A stretch of 64,000 nucleotides of DNA from Corynebacterium hansenii (GTDB lineage Bacteria > Actinomycetota > Actinomycetes > Mycobacteriales > Mycobacteriaceae), in the NCBI RefSeq assembly GCF_030408795.1, contig NZ_CP047211.1, positions 868,001 to 932,000 on the forward strand, written 5' to 3'. Below the pieces are notes generated by a model. That model had not been told where the DNA came from, ran no database searches, and worked only from the letters and a program-made list of their open reading frames with translations. Positions 1 through 8,260 of the stretch are shown here, one piece after another. How positions within the stretch are numbered: position 1 is the first letter of the stretch; every line of letters begins with the position of its first letter. The position numbers and the translations under genes were made by a program.

Positions 1-455
1 TTGAACCATGCTGGGGCGATCCGCGGTTGGGTGACTGGCGGCCGGTGGAGCCGCGCCGCGCGCCCCGCCCCGGCGACCCCCGACCGTGCCGTCCGCCCCG
101 ACGCTGCCCCGAGTTGCCGCCGATTGTGCTCACCACTTCGAAAAAGACCATGACTTCGGGCCGCTGGCGGACCCTGACCAGGAATGCCCGACCATAGTCG
201 GCTACGCGGCGCTCCGGCCAATCACGCACGGCGCCGGTTCGCCCGCTCCACGGAGCCCGGCCGAAGCCGGTACGCCCGCCCCATCACGCTTCGGCCAATC
301 ACATCCCACACCGCCACGCCCACACCGAACCAGGTCCAGCGGCGCCCCGGCGGATGGGAATGGGGGAGGGGGCATGGGCGTCGTAAAGCGGCCGCAGTGA
401 TTGAATGGAAACCGCTATGTGACCTGAAACCCCACCGAAAGGCACCGCGACGGCC
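1..455. other. Left-edge region, no gene recognised
   Basis: No frame here carries a recognisable protein, and the open frames look like GC-driven noise. The motif cggccaatcac occurs twice (about 213 and 293). The last 50 bases should hold the promoter of the sulfhydrylase gene that follows. I looked for a SAM riboswitch core and for a TAGAC-N6-GTCTA McbR-type operator and found neither. Confidence 0.4.
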
Positions 456-1745
456 ATGCACGACGAAAAGAAGCTGCACGACGAAACGAAGCTGATCCAC
501 TCCGGGTACGCCCCCGGCAACAAGGACCCGCGGCAGGTGCCGATCGTGCAGTCGACGACGTACACGTTCGACTCCTCCGACGACATCGCCGCCGTGTTCG
601 ACGAGCCGACGCACGCGCTGATCTACTCGCGCTTCGCCAACCCCACCGTCATGGCCGTCGAGGCGAAGATCGCCGACCTCGAAGGCGGCGCCGCGGCGAT
701 GGCGACGTCGTCGGGGCAGGCGGCGACGGCGCTGAGCATCATGAACCTGTGCTCCGCCGGCGACAGCTTCGTCGCGTCGTCCGAGATCTACGGCGGCACG
801 TCCAACCTGTTCTCCACCACGCTGAAGCGCTTCGGCATCGAGGTCATCTACGTCGACCAGGACGCCTCCGAGGAGGAAATCGCCGCCGCGTTCAAGCCGA
901 ACACGAAGGCGCTGTTCGGCGAGATCATCGCCAACCCGGCCATGAGCGTCCTCGACGTGGAAAAATTCGCCCGCATCGCCCACGGCCAGGGGGTGCCGCT
1001 GATCGTCGACTCGACGTTCGCCACGCCCGTGCTGTGCAAGCCGATCGAATGGGGCGCCGACGTGGTCATCCACTCGACGTCGAAATACCTCGACGGCCAT
1101 GCGGTGCAGGTCGGCGGCATGATCGTCGACGCCGGCACGTTCGACTACGCCAACGGCAAGTTCCCCGGGTTCACCGAGCCGGACGAGTCGTACCACGGCG
1201 TCGTCTACACCCGCGACTACGCCGCCGCGCCGTTCGTGATCAAGGCCCGCATGCAACTGCAGCGCGACTTCGGCGCCTACCCCGCCGCGCATTCGGCGTT
1301 CATGCTCAACCTGTCGCTGGAGAGCCTGGACGTGCGCATGCGCCGCCACTGCGAAAACGCCCAGAAGGTCGCCGAGTACCTGGCCACCCGCGACGACGTG
1401 CTCGACGACGTCCGCTACCCCGGCCTGCCGTCGTCGCCCTACGGCGATCTGGCGGAGAAGTACCTGAAGGGCGCGTCGGGCGTGCTGACCATCGACGTCA
1501 AGGGCGGCCGCGAGGCCGGCGTGAAGTTCATGGACTCGCTGGAGCTGATTTCGCGCCAGGTCCACGTCGCGGATGCGCGGTCGTGCGTCCTGCACCCCGC
1601 GTCGACCACCCACCGCCAGGTGCCGGACGATCAGCTCGAGTCGGTCGGCATCACGCCGGGGTTGGTGCGCATTTCGGTGGGTCTGGAGAACGCCGACGAC
1701 ATCATCGCCGACATCGAGCAGGCGCTGGCGAAGGTGGCGGAGTAA
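456..1745 (+). CDS. metY: O-acetylhomoserine aminocarboxypropyltransferase (MetY-type PLP enzyme)
   Basis: Cys/Met-metabolism PLP enzyme, 429 residues, predicted to make homocysteine from O-acetylhomoserine and sulfide in the cytoplasm. The PLP lysine sits in HSTSKYLDGH near residue 209, with the cofactor-binding stretch SGQAAT near residue 90. Length and the insert around residues 225-250 (GKFPGFTEPDESYHG) fit MetY better than the shorter MetB/MetC members. The ATG at 456 is preceded by AAAGG at long spacing. The first twelve codons are two near-identical 18-base units (HDEKKL, HDETKL), a small in-frame duplication ahead of the conserved TKLIHSG start. Monocistronic; palindrome A1 follows. 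Methionine gamma-lyase is the main alternative. Confidence 0.85.
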   Translation: MHDEKKLHDETKLIHSGYAPGNKDPRQVPIVQSTTYTFDSSDDIAAVFDEPTHALIYSRFANPTVMAVEAKIADLEGGAAAMATSSGQAATALSIMNLCSAGDSFVASSEIYGGTSNLFSTTLKRFGIEVIYVDQDASEEEIAAAFKPNTKALFGEIIANPAMSVLDVEKFARIAHGQGVPLIVDSTFATPVLCKPIEWGADVVIHSTSKYLDGHAVQVGGMIVDAGTFDYANGKFPGFTEPDESYHGVVYTRDYAAAPFVIKARMQLQRDFGAYPAAHSAFMLNLSLESLDVRMRRHCENAQKVAEYLATRDDVLDDVRYPGLPSSPYGDLAEKYLKGASGVLTIDVKGGREAGVKFMDSLELISRQVHVADARSCVLHPASTTHRQVPDDQLESVGITPGLVRISVGLENADDIIADIEQALAKVAE

Positions 1746-1776
1746 GGGAGGGGCGGCTTCGGCCCGGCCGTCGCTC

Positions 1777-1844
1777 CAGATGCGCCAGGTACGTGCAAAT
1801 GCGCCCGTTGCAACGGGCGCATCTGCCTGGAACTGGCGCATCTG
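1777..1844. repeat. Palindrome family A, copy A1 (68 bp)
   Basis: Near-palindrome of 34-base arms centred on GTTGCAAC. The right half matches the family consensus, while the left half carries several changes (AGGTACGTGCAAATG in place of AGTTCCAGGCAGATG). It lies between two convergent genes, the sulfhydrylase and a lipoprotein. Other copies are at 2569, 8080 and 13234. Confidence 0.9.
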
Positions 1845-1889
1845 CGGGCGTTGGACTCGGGTCAGCCATTCCTTCCCGCTTTTCCCGCT

Positions 1890-2396
1890 TTACGACGGGC
1901 CGACGTCCCCCTGCTCGCCCTGCCCGTCGGAGTAATCCGGCGCCTCCGGGTACGGCGTGTCCTCTGCCGGCGGAATGTACGGTTCGCGGGGCTCATAGAC
2001 GGGCGGCGGGCCGTCGTAAAAGTTGTTGGAGCAGTACTGGGTCCATCCCGACGTTCCGTCGGTGAACCAGGTCGTGCCCCGTTCGTAGAGACCTTCCGAT
2101 AATTTCGCGCAGCGGGCGATCGACTTGTTGATCGGCGTCGGATCACCCGTCGGGGCTCCCGTGTAGCCCATGTGACCGGAGGGGGTCGACGTCGGGGCGT
2201 CCGCTTGTCCGGTGTTGGGGCCGGGGGCGGCGCTGGAGCTGGTGTCGGACGTCGGCTTCGGTTTGTCGGACGTGCCGGTCGTGCTGTTCGTGCCGGATTC
2301 GCTGGTCGGGTCCGCCGGGACGTCTCCGCCGGAGCAGGCGGGCAGGACCATCAGCGCGGCGGCGGCGAGAAGGCCGATCGAGAGTTTCCTGTACAT
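1890..2396 (-). CDS. Small secreted lipoprotein, function unknown
   Basis: 168 residues. The signal peptide ends in a lipobox (VLPACSGG, cysteine near residue 21), so the product should be lipid-anchored outside the membrane. A Ser/Thr/Pro-rich linker (about 22-85) is followed by a short domain with two cysteines (ARCAKL, QYCSNN) and a Pro/Tyr-rich tail. The start has a clear Shine-Dalgarno (GGAAGGAAG). No family recognised. It is flanked by palindrome A1 at its 3' end and A2 upstream. Confidence 0.8.
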   Translation of the reverse strand: MYRKLSIGLLAAAALMVLPACSGGDVPADPTSESGTNSTTGTSDKPKPTSDTSSSAAPGPNTGQADAPTSTPSGHMGYTGAPTGDPTPINKSIARCAKLSEGLYERGTTWFTDGTSGWTQYCSNNFYDGPPPVYEPREPYIPPAEDTPYPEAPDYSDGQGEQGDVGPS

Positions 2397-2568
2397 GGGC
2401 TTCCTTCCGGATGTGGGAGACCGGGTTGCTGGTGAGGCGTTCGGTTCAAGCGACGTGGCCGCGGACGGCGGTGATTGGGGCCAGTGAGGGATCGGGCATC
2501 GGGGCCGGATTCAACTGGCGGGATTTGTTTGCGTCGGAAACGGTTCGTCTCAATTCTGCCCCAAGTCC

Positions 2569-2636
2569 CAGATGCGCCAGTTCCGGGCAAATGCACCCGT
2601 TGCAACGGGCGCATCTGCCTGGAACTGGCGCATCTG
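2569..2636. repeat. Palindrome family A, copy A2 (68 bp)
   Basis: Same 68-bp element as A1. The outer arms GATGCGCCAGTTCC and GGAACTGGCGCATC pair perfectly; the inner left arm has ATGCACCCGTTG. It lies 40 bp beyond the stop of the minus-strand membrane gene ending at 2677 and about 170 bp upstream of the lipoprotein start. Confidence 0.9.
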
Positions 2637-2676
2637 CGTGTGTGGGGGTGGGAAGCGGCGCGGGCCGGGGCGGCGC

Positions 2677-4116
2677 CTACCTCGCTGCCGCCGGGGGCTT
2701 CGCGCCGGCGTCATCCGGTGCCGCGGGAATCTGCGCCGACGGCTTCTCTCCGCCACTCCGGGCGCCCGGCGCCGCGGGCACGACGTCCCACGTGGGATCG
2801 GGCGCGACTCCCTTGGCCACCAGCACCGGGTCCGCGGACAACGGGGTGCGCGGCTTCGGGAACCTCTTGTCGGACTTCCACCAGGGCATGTTGCCCACCC
2901 AGCCATCGGCCGGCGGCGTCGGGGACTTCGGCTCGAAGCCGAGCTCCGCGGGGGTTTCCCTGATCGTGTCGACGACGAAGTACTTGTCGCGTTCGTCGGC
3001 GTGCTCCCTCATGATGGTGCGGAACTCGCCGAGCTCCGCATAGAGCGGATCGCGCAGCGGATTGCGCCCGGTGGTGCGGATCTTGTGGATCCAGTAGATG
3101 AACAGCGCGACGTTGGCCAGCAGCGCCGCCCACGCGCACACCGCGTTGGCCGTCGGGTTCATCGTGGAGAAGTTGGTCATCGCGCCCGGCGGCACCAGAA
3201 CCTCGGGCAGCAGGTTGTTCATGGCGATCCAGAACACCAGGGTGAAGCAACGGAACCAGATCCACTGCCCCTTCGCCCACGTGAACGCCGGGATGGTGCA
3301 TGCCAGCAGCAGTGCGAGGGTGCAGTACCAGGTGTAATCCGACAGCGAGTTGTACAGGAACGCGTGGTTCCACAGGTCGTAGGCGACGACCCACGGCCAC
3401 ACCATGTCCACCCAGATCAGGCCCTTGGTCTTCTTCTCCGGGTTGGAGGTGATGAAGATCTTGCCCAGGCCAGTGATGGTGATGATGTTGAGCAGGCCCG
3501 CGATCGCGGTGATGATGTTCCAGTAGCCGCCGATGGTGCGGAAACCCGTCGCCGGGTCGATGCCGACGCCCGACGCCCGGAAGTTCTCCGCCACTCCGCG
3601 GTACCACTCCGGGCTGCCCACGGCCCCCGCGACGCCGCGGGATTCCGGCAGGCCGTTGATCATGTCGATTCCGGCGTGGGAGTCGTTGATGGACTTCAGG
3701 CAGGCCGGGTCGGCCGCGCAGGCGAGGTAGGTGTCCTTCTCGGCGAAGATGGTCAGGTCGCGGATGTTGGCCTCCATGATGTTGAGGGCCAATCCGATCC
3801 ACAGGGCGACGCCGAACCAAATCGCGTAACGGTGCGCCTTTTCCGGGTTGCGTTTGCCGTACCAGAGCAGGAACCCGGTCATGGTCGCGGTGGCGATCAT
3901 GATCGCGTATTTGCCGAAGGGGAACCAGCCGACCATCGGGGTTCCGTGGATTGCGGCGTAGGGCATGAGCGCGATGCCGCCGACCGTCCAGATGGCGAAG
4001 ACGGTCCAGGTCCATCTCCGGTTGATTTCGGCTACCGCGACCTGGGCCGCAAATACGACGATCCAGAGGAAATACACCATGGGAGTTCCCAGTTCCCATA
4101 GGAAAAGCGAAGACAT
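2677..4116 (-). CDS. Multi-span membrane protein, DUF5692-like (paralog 1)
   Basis: 479 residues. About eight hydrophobic segments lie between residues 10 and 345, followed by a hydrophilic, Pro/Ala-rich cytoplasmic tail. It resembles the uncharacterised DUF5692 membrane family (from memory, not searched). It is clearly paralogous to the product at 5704-6807: both share GWFP, NI(M/I)EA(N/V)IRD, a WNI repeat, (V/I)AYD(L/V)WN and ACTIP. Start supported by GGAAGG eight bases upstream. It is divergent from the SRPBCC-like gene at 4492, and a regulatory element at 4171-4201 resembles one at the paralog's locus. No catalytic motif is visible; transporter or enzyme cannot be decided. Confidence 0.75.
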   Translation of the reverse strand: MSSLFLWELGTPMVYFLWIVVFAAQVAVAEINRRWTWTVFAIWTVGGIALMPYAAIHGTPMVGWFPFGKYAIMIATATMTGFLLWYGKRNPEKAHRYAIWFGVALWIGLALNIMEANIRDLTIFAEKDTYLACAADPACLKSINDSHAGIDMINGLPESRGVAGAVGSPEWYRGVAENFRASGVGIDPATGFRTIGGYWNIITAIAGLLNIITITGLGKIFITSNPEKKTKGLIWVDMVWPWVVAYDLWNHAFLYNSLSDYTWYCTLALLLACTIPAFTWAKGQWIWFRCFTLVFWIAMNNLLPEVLVPPGAMTNFSTMNPTANAVCAWAALLANVALFIYWIHKIRTTGRNPLRDPLYAELGEFRTIMREHADERDKYFVVDTIRETPAELGFEPKSPTPPADGWVGNMPWWKSDKRFPKPRTPLSADPVLVAKGVAPDPTWDVVPAAPGARSGGEKPSAQIPAAPDDAGAKPPAAAR

Positions 4117-4170
4117 TTTGTTGGCCTTCCGATATTGCGGTGGGAGTGATCAAGATAATCGTATCTCTGC

Positions 4171-4201
4171 GCGTTACAGAATGGTATGATGTGTATATCA
4201 C
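4171..4201. promoter_or_regulatory. Regulatory element shared with the second paralog locus (element 1)
   Basis: GCGTTACA, then an ATGG/ATGTG block and TATATCAC, in the divergent gap between the membrane gene (start 4116) and the SRPBCC-like gene (start 4492). The order and much of the sequence match 6899-6930, where an exact inverted repeat is present. Here the inverted repeat is degenerate. Confidence 0.5.
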
Positions 4202-4491
4202 TTCCGGAGCCCGGCATCGTGCACGATCGTTTTCGGTGGAAGTTGTTTCCATTGCCCGGGCATTCGCGGAGTTTGAAAATTCAACACATGAATTTTCCGA
4301 ATTCAATCGGTCGCCCATGTCACATCGCGTGAATGGACGAACGGATGGGGAGAAGGCGAATGGGACGGGTGGAAAGGCCCGGGCGCGCGGCTGCGCGCCT
4401 TGCGCCGGCGTCGCCCGTAGCCCCCCGGAAGCACCAAGCGGAGCGGCCGAAAGGCGGCCGCCCGAGAACTTCGACCGAAGGTGGTTGAACC

Positions 4492-5550
4492 ATGAACGAC
4501 AAGAACAAGGCCCGCCGGGGAGCAAGCCCGGCCCTCGCCGCCGGTGTGGCCGGCGCGGCCACGATCGGCGGCATGTACGTCTTCAGCCGGCTGACCGGCC
4601 AGGCCACTCCGGAGGAAAAGGCCTGGCGGTACCCGGCGGACGACCTCATCGACGCCAACTACGACAATGCGTACTCGTCGACGTACGCGGTGACCATCGA
4701 CGCCCCGGCCTACGCGGTGTGGCGGCTGTTCAAGCAGATCGGCGCGGACAAGTCCGGGTCCTTCTCCTCCGAATTCCTGGAGCGCGTGTTCGCGCGGCTG
4801 CCGTTCTTCAACAGCTACGAAATCCAGGAAGAGTTCCAGCAGCCCGACTCCCTCGTGCCCGGTGACATCGCGGCATTCGACTTCCACGGCATGTCCATGG
4901 AGTGGGCCGACGTCGTTCCCGGCAAGTACCTGGTGCAGTGGGTGGACACGAAGCACCCGCCGGCGGCGCCCGGCTCCTACGCGTTCCGCTTCCCCGGCAT
5001 GACGCATTTCGCCGCCGCGTGGTGCTTCTACGTCGTTCCGCTGCGCGGCGGGCGGTCCCGGCTGATCAACCACTGGCGCATCGGCTACGAGCCGGCGTCG
5101 GCCGCGATGAAGGCACTGAACTGGGTCAACATCGAGCTGATCGGCGGGGTGATGACGCGCCTGCAGAACATCTACGTCAAGCGCGTGCTCGAGTTCGAGA
5201 AAAAGCAGCAGCACACCGGCAAGTTCATGCGGGGCGTGCTCGGCGGGCGCTGGTTCGGCAGCGGCACGCCGGCGGGCCGTTGGGATGGCACGCCGCTGTT
5301 CGAGGACACCTACACGCAGTGGTTCCGCTACGGCCGCCAGAATCCGGCGGTCAAGGAGATCCGCGAACCCGTCACCGACAATCCGTCCTGGCCGCCGAAG
5401 GGGCCCGGAACCCCGTGGGCGGGCGAGGTCGACGAGGACTACTTCGAGGGCTGGACGGAACCGGAGTTCAGCTGGGAGGAGCAGATCCGCCAGAAGCAGC
5501 AGCGCACCTACCTGCCCGATTGGGGCAAGGAGTCGTCGGCGCGGCCGTGA
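4492..5550 (+). CDS. SRPBCC/START-like protein with N-terminal membrane anchor
   Basis: 352 residues. A basic N-terminus and one hydrophobic segment (about 11-31, ALAAGVAGAATIGG) are followed by a region starting YAVTIDAPAYAVWRLFKQIG, typical of helix-grip (SRPBCC/polyketide cyclase-like) folds that bind hydrophobic ligands. The C-terminal 120 residues are charged and rich in Trp and Pro with no recognised motif. GAAGG lies ten bases before the ATG. It sits between the two membrane paralogs and ends at a strong terminator. Ligand and reaction unknown; membrane-anchored lipid handling is inference. Confidence 0.65.
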   Translation: MNDKNKARRGASPALAAGVAGAATIGGMYVFSRLTGQATPEEKAWRYPADDLIDANYDNAYSSTYAVTIDAPAYAVWRLFKQIGADKSGSFSSEFLERVFARLPFFNSYEIQEEFQQPDSLVPGDIAAFDFHGMSMEWADVVPGKYLVQWVDTKHPPAAPGSYAFRFPGMTHFAAAWCFYVVPLRGGRSRLINHWRIGYEPASAAMKALNWVNIELIGGVMTRLQNIYVKRVLEFEKKQQHTGKFMRGVLGGRWFGSGTPAGRWDGTPLFEDTYTQWFRYGRQNPAVKEIREPVTDNPSWPPKGPGTPWAGEVDEDYFEGWTEPEFSWEEQIRQKQQRTYLPDWGKESSARP

Positions 5551-5566
5551 CCGACTGCATGCGTAA

Positions 5567-5598
5567 CCCCCGGCACCGGAAGCGGTGCCGGGGGTTTT
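5567..5598 (+). terminator. Intrinsic terminator of the SRPBCC-like gene
   Basis: Perfect 12-bp stem (CCCCCGGCACCG / CGGTGCCGGGGG) with a GAAG loop, followed at once by TTTT, 16 bases after the stop codon. Confidence 0.9.
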
Positions 5599-5703
5599 CG
5601 CGTGGGCGGCGGTGCGGGGGCCGGAGTCCGGCGGAGGCAAAGTCCGGATCCGGAGGCGGAAAAACCCCGTCCGCAGCAGACGGCCCCGACGCCCGCCGCG
5701 CGG

Positions 5704-6807
5704 TCAGGTCCGGATCGGGGTGCGAACCGCGCTCTCGCCGGAAGCGGCCCTCCCGCGGTCGCGGAGACCGAGATCCTCCGGGGTGGTGCCGAGGCGGGCG
5801 GCGATGCGGTCCTGCGTGGGGCCGTCGGCAAGCTCGCGTGCCAATTCCACGTTGAAGGGGGTGTCCGAGTAAACCTCCGCGGTCACCGGGTTGCGGTGCC
5901 GGGTGATGATCCGGTGGACGTGGTAGATGAACACCGCGAGGTTGATGGCCAGGGACAGCGCCGACAGGATCAGCAGCGCCGTGGGGTTGTGCGCCGAGCG
6001 GTGCGCGAACATCGAATCCTGCATGAAGTGCGGGAACGTGAGCACCACCGCGGACCACAGAGTCAGGGTGTAGGCGCGGTATTGGATCCAGGCGCCCTTG
6101 CCGAACCGGAACAGAACCGGGATGGTGCAGGACGCCAGCAGGGCGACGCCGGAGTACCAGGCGCGGTCGGCGAGGCAGTTGTACACGTAGGCCAGGTTCC
6201 AGACGTCATAGGCGATGATCCACCAGATGGTCAGGTCGCCCCAGATGATGGCGCGGGACTTGCCCTTGGCCACGAAAATGCCGGCCCAGCCGGATATCGC
6301 CAGCAGATTGAGGATGCCGGCGATGCCGTTCATGATGTTCCACGGCCCGCCCCACGTCACCATTCCCTGCGTGGGGTCGACGCCGTGGATGCCGTAGCAC
6401 TGGAAATCGCGGATGACCGCTTCGATGATGTTCAGCGCCAGGATCGCCGGCGGAATGAGCAGGTACCAATAATTCGTGCGCAGCTTCTTCGCGTACTGCA
6501 ATGCGACGAGGCAGAGGCTGCCGGCGAGCGCGGAGTATTGCTTGACGACGGGGAACCATCCCGCGGAATTGGTGCCCTCCGTCGAATGGGGCCACCAGAA
6601 AATGGTGAGCAGAATGGGCGCCACGATGAAGACGGCGAGGACGACCCATTTGTTTCTCTGGGCCATCCATGCCGTGGCGGCCAATGCCACGGTGACGATG
6701 ATGAGCATCGCATAGTCCCACCATTCGCCCACCTCGAAAAAGAACAGAGTCGCGTAATCGGGCGGTGTGATCGCCGGCCACATGACAAGCATCGCTTTCG
6801 GGTCCAT
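5704..6807 (-). CDS. Multi-span membrane protein, DUF5692-like (paralog 2)
   Basis: 367 residues with about eight hydrophobic segments, paralogous to the product at 2677-4116 but without the long Pro-rich tail. Shared landmarks include NSAGWFPVVKQ, NIIEAVIRDF, GGPWNIMNGIAGILNL and IAYDVWNLAYVYN. The start is uncertain: no good Shine-Dalgarno precedes ATG 6807, and in-frame ATGs at 6792 and 6783 remain possible. It is divergent from the SDR gene at 7046 with the regulatory element 6899-6930 between them. Function unknown. Confidence 0.72.
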   Translation of the reverse strand: MDPKAMLVMWPAITPPDYATLFFFEVGEWWDYAMLIIVTVALAATAWMAQRNKWVVLAVFIVAPILLTIFWWPHSTEGTNSAGWFPVVKQYSALAGSLCLVALQYAKKLRTNYWYLLIPPAILALNIIEAVIRDFQCYGIHGVDPTQGMVTWGGPWNIMNGIAGILNLLAISGWAGIFVAKGKSRAIIWGDLTIWWIIAYDVWNLAYVYNCLADRAWYSGVALLASCTIPVLFRFGKGAWIQYRAYTLTLWSAVVLTFPHFMQDSMFAHRSAHNPTALLILSALSLAINLAVFIYHVHRIITRHRNPVTAEVYSDTPFNVELARELADGPTQDRIAARLGTTPEDLGLRDRGRAASGESAVRTPIRT

Positions 6808-6898
6808 GGGTCCGGCGTTTGCGCGAAGGCGGCCTTCCGGTCGTGCTTCGTGGGGGCTCGTCGGGTCTCCGTGTCGGACCCGATTCCAGGGTACGCCT

Positions 6899-6930
6899 GC
6901 GTTACACATTGGCACAATGTGATATATCGC
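6899..6930. promoter_or_regulatory. Regulatory element with inverted repeat (element 2)
   Basis: Contains CACATTG-GCA-CAATGTG, a perfect 7-3-7 inverted repeat at 6905-6921, bounded by GCGTTA and ATATATC. It lies between divergent starts 6807(-) and 7046(+), and is a likely operator for a dimeric repressor. The same arrangement in weaker form is at 4171-4201. Confidence 0.6.
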
Positions 6931-7045
6931 GCGATTGGGGGCGTGCGCTCCCGCGGCATGGGGGATAGTGAGCGTGCACCACGTGCCGGCCGCGGCCACG
7001 CGCGCCGAATCCGCCGGACATCCGCCTAAGGGAAAAGGAACGAAC

Positions 7046-7999
7046 GTGAAGGTAGTCATCACCGGGGCCGCGGGATTCGTCGGCGACGCCGTGCGCCGGG
7101 AACTGGAATCGCGGGGCCATGAAGTTGTGGGCCTGGACATCGCCGCCGACGAGACGCGCGGCATCCACCGGGCCGACGTCAGCGAACCGGGCGCCGGCGC
7201 CGAGCACTTCGCCGGCGCCGACGCGGTGGTGCACACCGCCGCGCTGGTCTCCTACGCGATGACCCACGAGGACGCCTTCGCCGTCAACGTCGAGGGGACG
7301 CAGAACATCCTGGACACCGCGCGGAACGCGGGCGTGAGGCGCTTCGTCCACGTGTCCTCCGTGGTCGTCTACCCGGACGTGCCGCGCATGCTCGACGAGG
7401 ACAGCCCGATCGACGTCAGCGGCGTCCCGTACATGGACACGAAGGTGGTCAGCGAAATCCCGGTGTATCGGGCGATGATCGCCGGCGACCTGGAGTGCTC
7501 GATCGTCCGCCCCGGCGACATTTACGGCCCCCGGTCGCGCCCGTGGACCGCGCTGCCGTACGAGGCCATGAAGAAGAAGCAGTTCGTGCTGCCCAAGATG
7601 GGCAAGGGGCATTTCACGCCTGTGTTCATCGACGACCTCGCACGGGGCATCGCCGCGGCGGTGGAGTCGCCGAACGCGCCGGGCGAGGTCTTCAACATCA
7701 CCGACGGCACCGTGGTGACCTGCAAGGAGTTCTTCACCCTGTTGGCCCGCCATGCCGGGACGGGGTGGTTCCCCAGCCTGCCCAGCCGTCTCGCGCTGGG
7801 TCTGGCGACCGCCCTGGATCGCATCGAGCGCCTGCGCGGCCGCCGCACCGAGTCGAACCCGACCACGATCCGGTACTTCATGCGCGAGACCGGCGGATAC
7901 GGCATCGGGAAGGCCCGGAAGCTGCTCGGCTACGAGCCGCAGGTCGGCCTCGAGGAAGGGCAGCGCCGCGCCGGGGAGTGGTGCCGCCGGCAGGGCTAG
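7046..7999 (+). CDS. NAD-dependent epimerase/dehydratase (extended SDR)
   Basis: 317 residues. Rossmann nucleotide-binding motif TGAAGFVG begins at residue 7 and the catalytic pair is in YMDTK (about 132-136), both diagnostic of extended short-chain dehydrogenases. VRPGDIYGP further on is typical of the 3-beta-HSD/sugar epimerase group. The GTG at 7046 directly precedes the beta1-glycine motif and has AAGGAA upstream. It is divergent from paralog 2 with a shared operator candidate between. Substrate not predictable; a sterol- or sugar-type alcohol is possible. Confidence 0.8.
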   Translation: MKVVITGAAGFVGDAVRRELESRGHEVVGLDIAADETRGIHRADVSEPGAGAEHFAGADAVVHTAALVSYAMTHEDAFAVNVEGTQNILDTARNAGVRRFVHVSSVVVYPDVPRMLDEDSPIDVSGVPYMDTKVVSEIPVYRAMIAGDLECSIVRPGDIYGPRSRPWTALPYEAMKKKQFVLPKMGKGHFTPVFIDDLARGIAAAVESPNAPGEVFNITDGTVVTCKEFFTLLARHAGTGWFPSLPSRLALGLATALDRIERLRGRRTESNPTTIRYFMRETGGYGIGKARKLLGYEPQVGLEEGQRRAGEWCRRQG

Positions 8000-8079
8000 C
8001 GTTCGGGGGATTCGGCCCCGGATTTGGTGGCTGCATTACCCGAGACGTGGCTGCCGACCGCGATGTCGCCACCCATCCG

Positions 8080-8147
8080 CAAATGCGCCCGTTCCAGGCA
8101 GATATTCCCGTTGCAACGGGCGCATCTGCCTGGAACAAGCGCATCTG
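8080..8147. repeat. Palindrome family A, copy A3 (68 bp)
   Basis: Right half conserved; the left half has GATATTCCC instead of GATGCGCCC, and the outer arms mismatch (CCGTTCC against GGAACAAG). It lies between convergent genes (SDR and GntP permease), next to a 26-bp tandem array. Confidence 0.9.
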
Positions 8148-8172
8148 GCGAGGCATCGACCGGTGGGTAGGG

Positions 8173-8250
8173 GATCGATGGTCGGTGCTCCGTGCCGTGA
8201 TCGATGGTCGGTGCTCCGTGCCGTGATCGACGTCCGGGGCTCCGTGACGC
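8173..8250. repeat. 26-bp tandem repeat, three units
   Basis: Units begin at 8173, 8199 and 8225 with GATCGA. The first two are identical (GATCGATGGTCGGTGCTCCG and on) and the third diverges. Non-coding, in the convergent gap before the permease stop. Confidence 0.85.
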
Positions 8251-8260
8251 AACCGGTGAA

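Noticed and set aside
360..455. SAM riboswitch or McbR operator upstream of the MetY-type gene
   Set aside because: No GGCAACC-type SAM aptamer core and no TAGAC-N6-GTCTA repeat were found.
222..1841. Very long open frame opposite the sulfhydrylase gene (and similar long antisense frames opposite glpD, mmsA, the exonuclease fusion and others)
   Set aside because: High third-position GC keeps the antisense frames open. Their products are Arg/Ala/Gly-rich without family motifs, while the sense frames have clear signatures.
5567..5598. Family A/B member
   Set aside because: It is a unique, short, U-tailed hairpin and is explained as an ordinary terminator.
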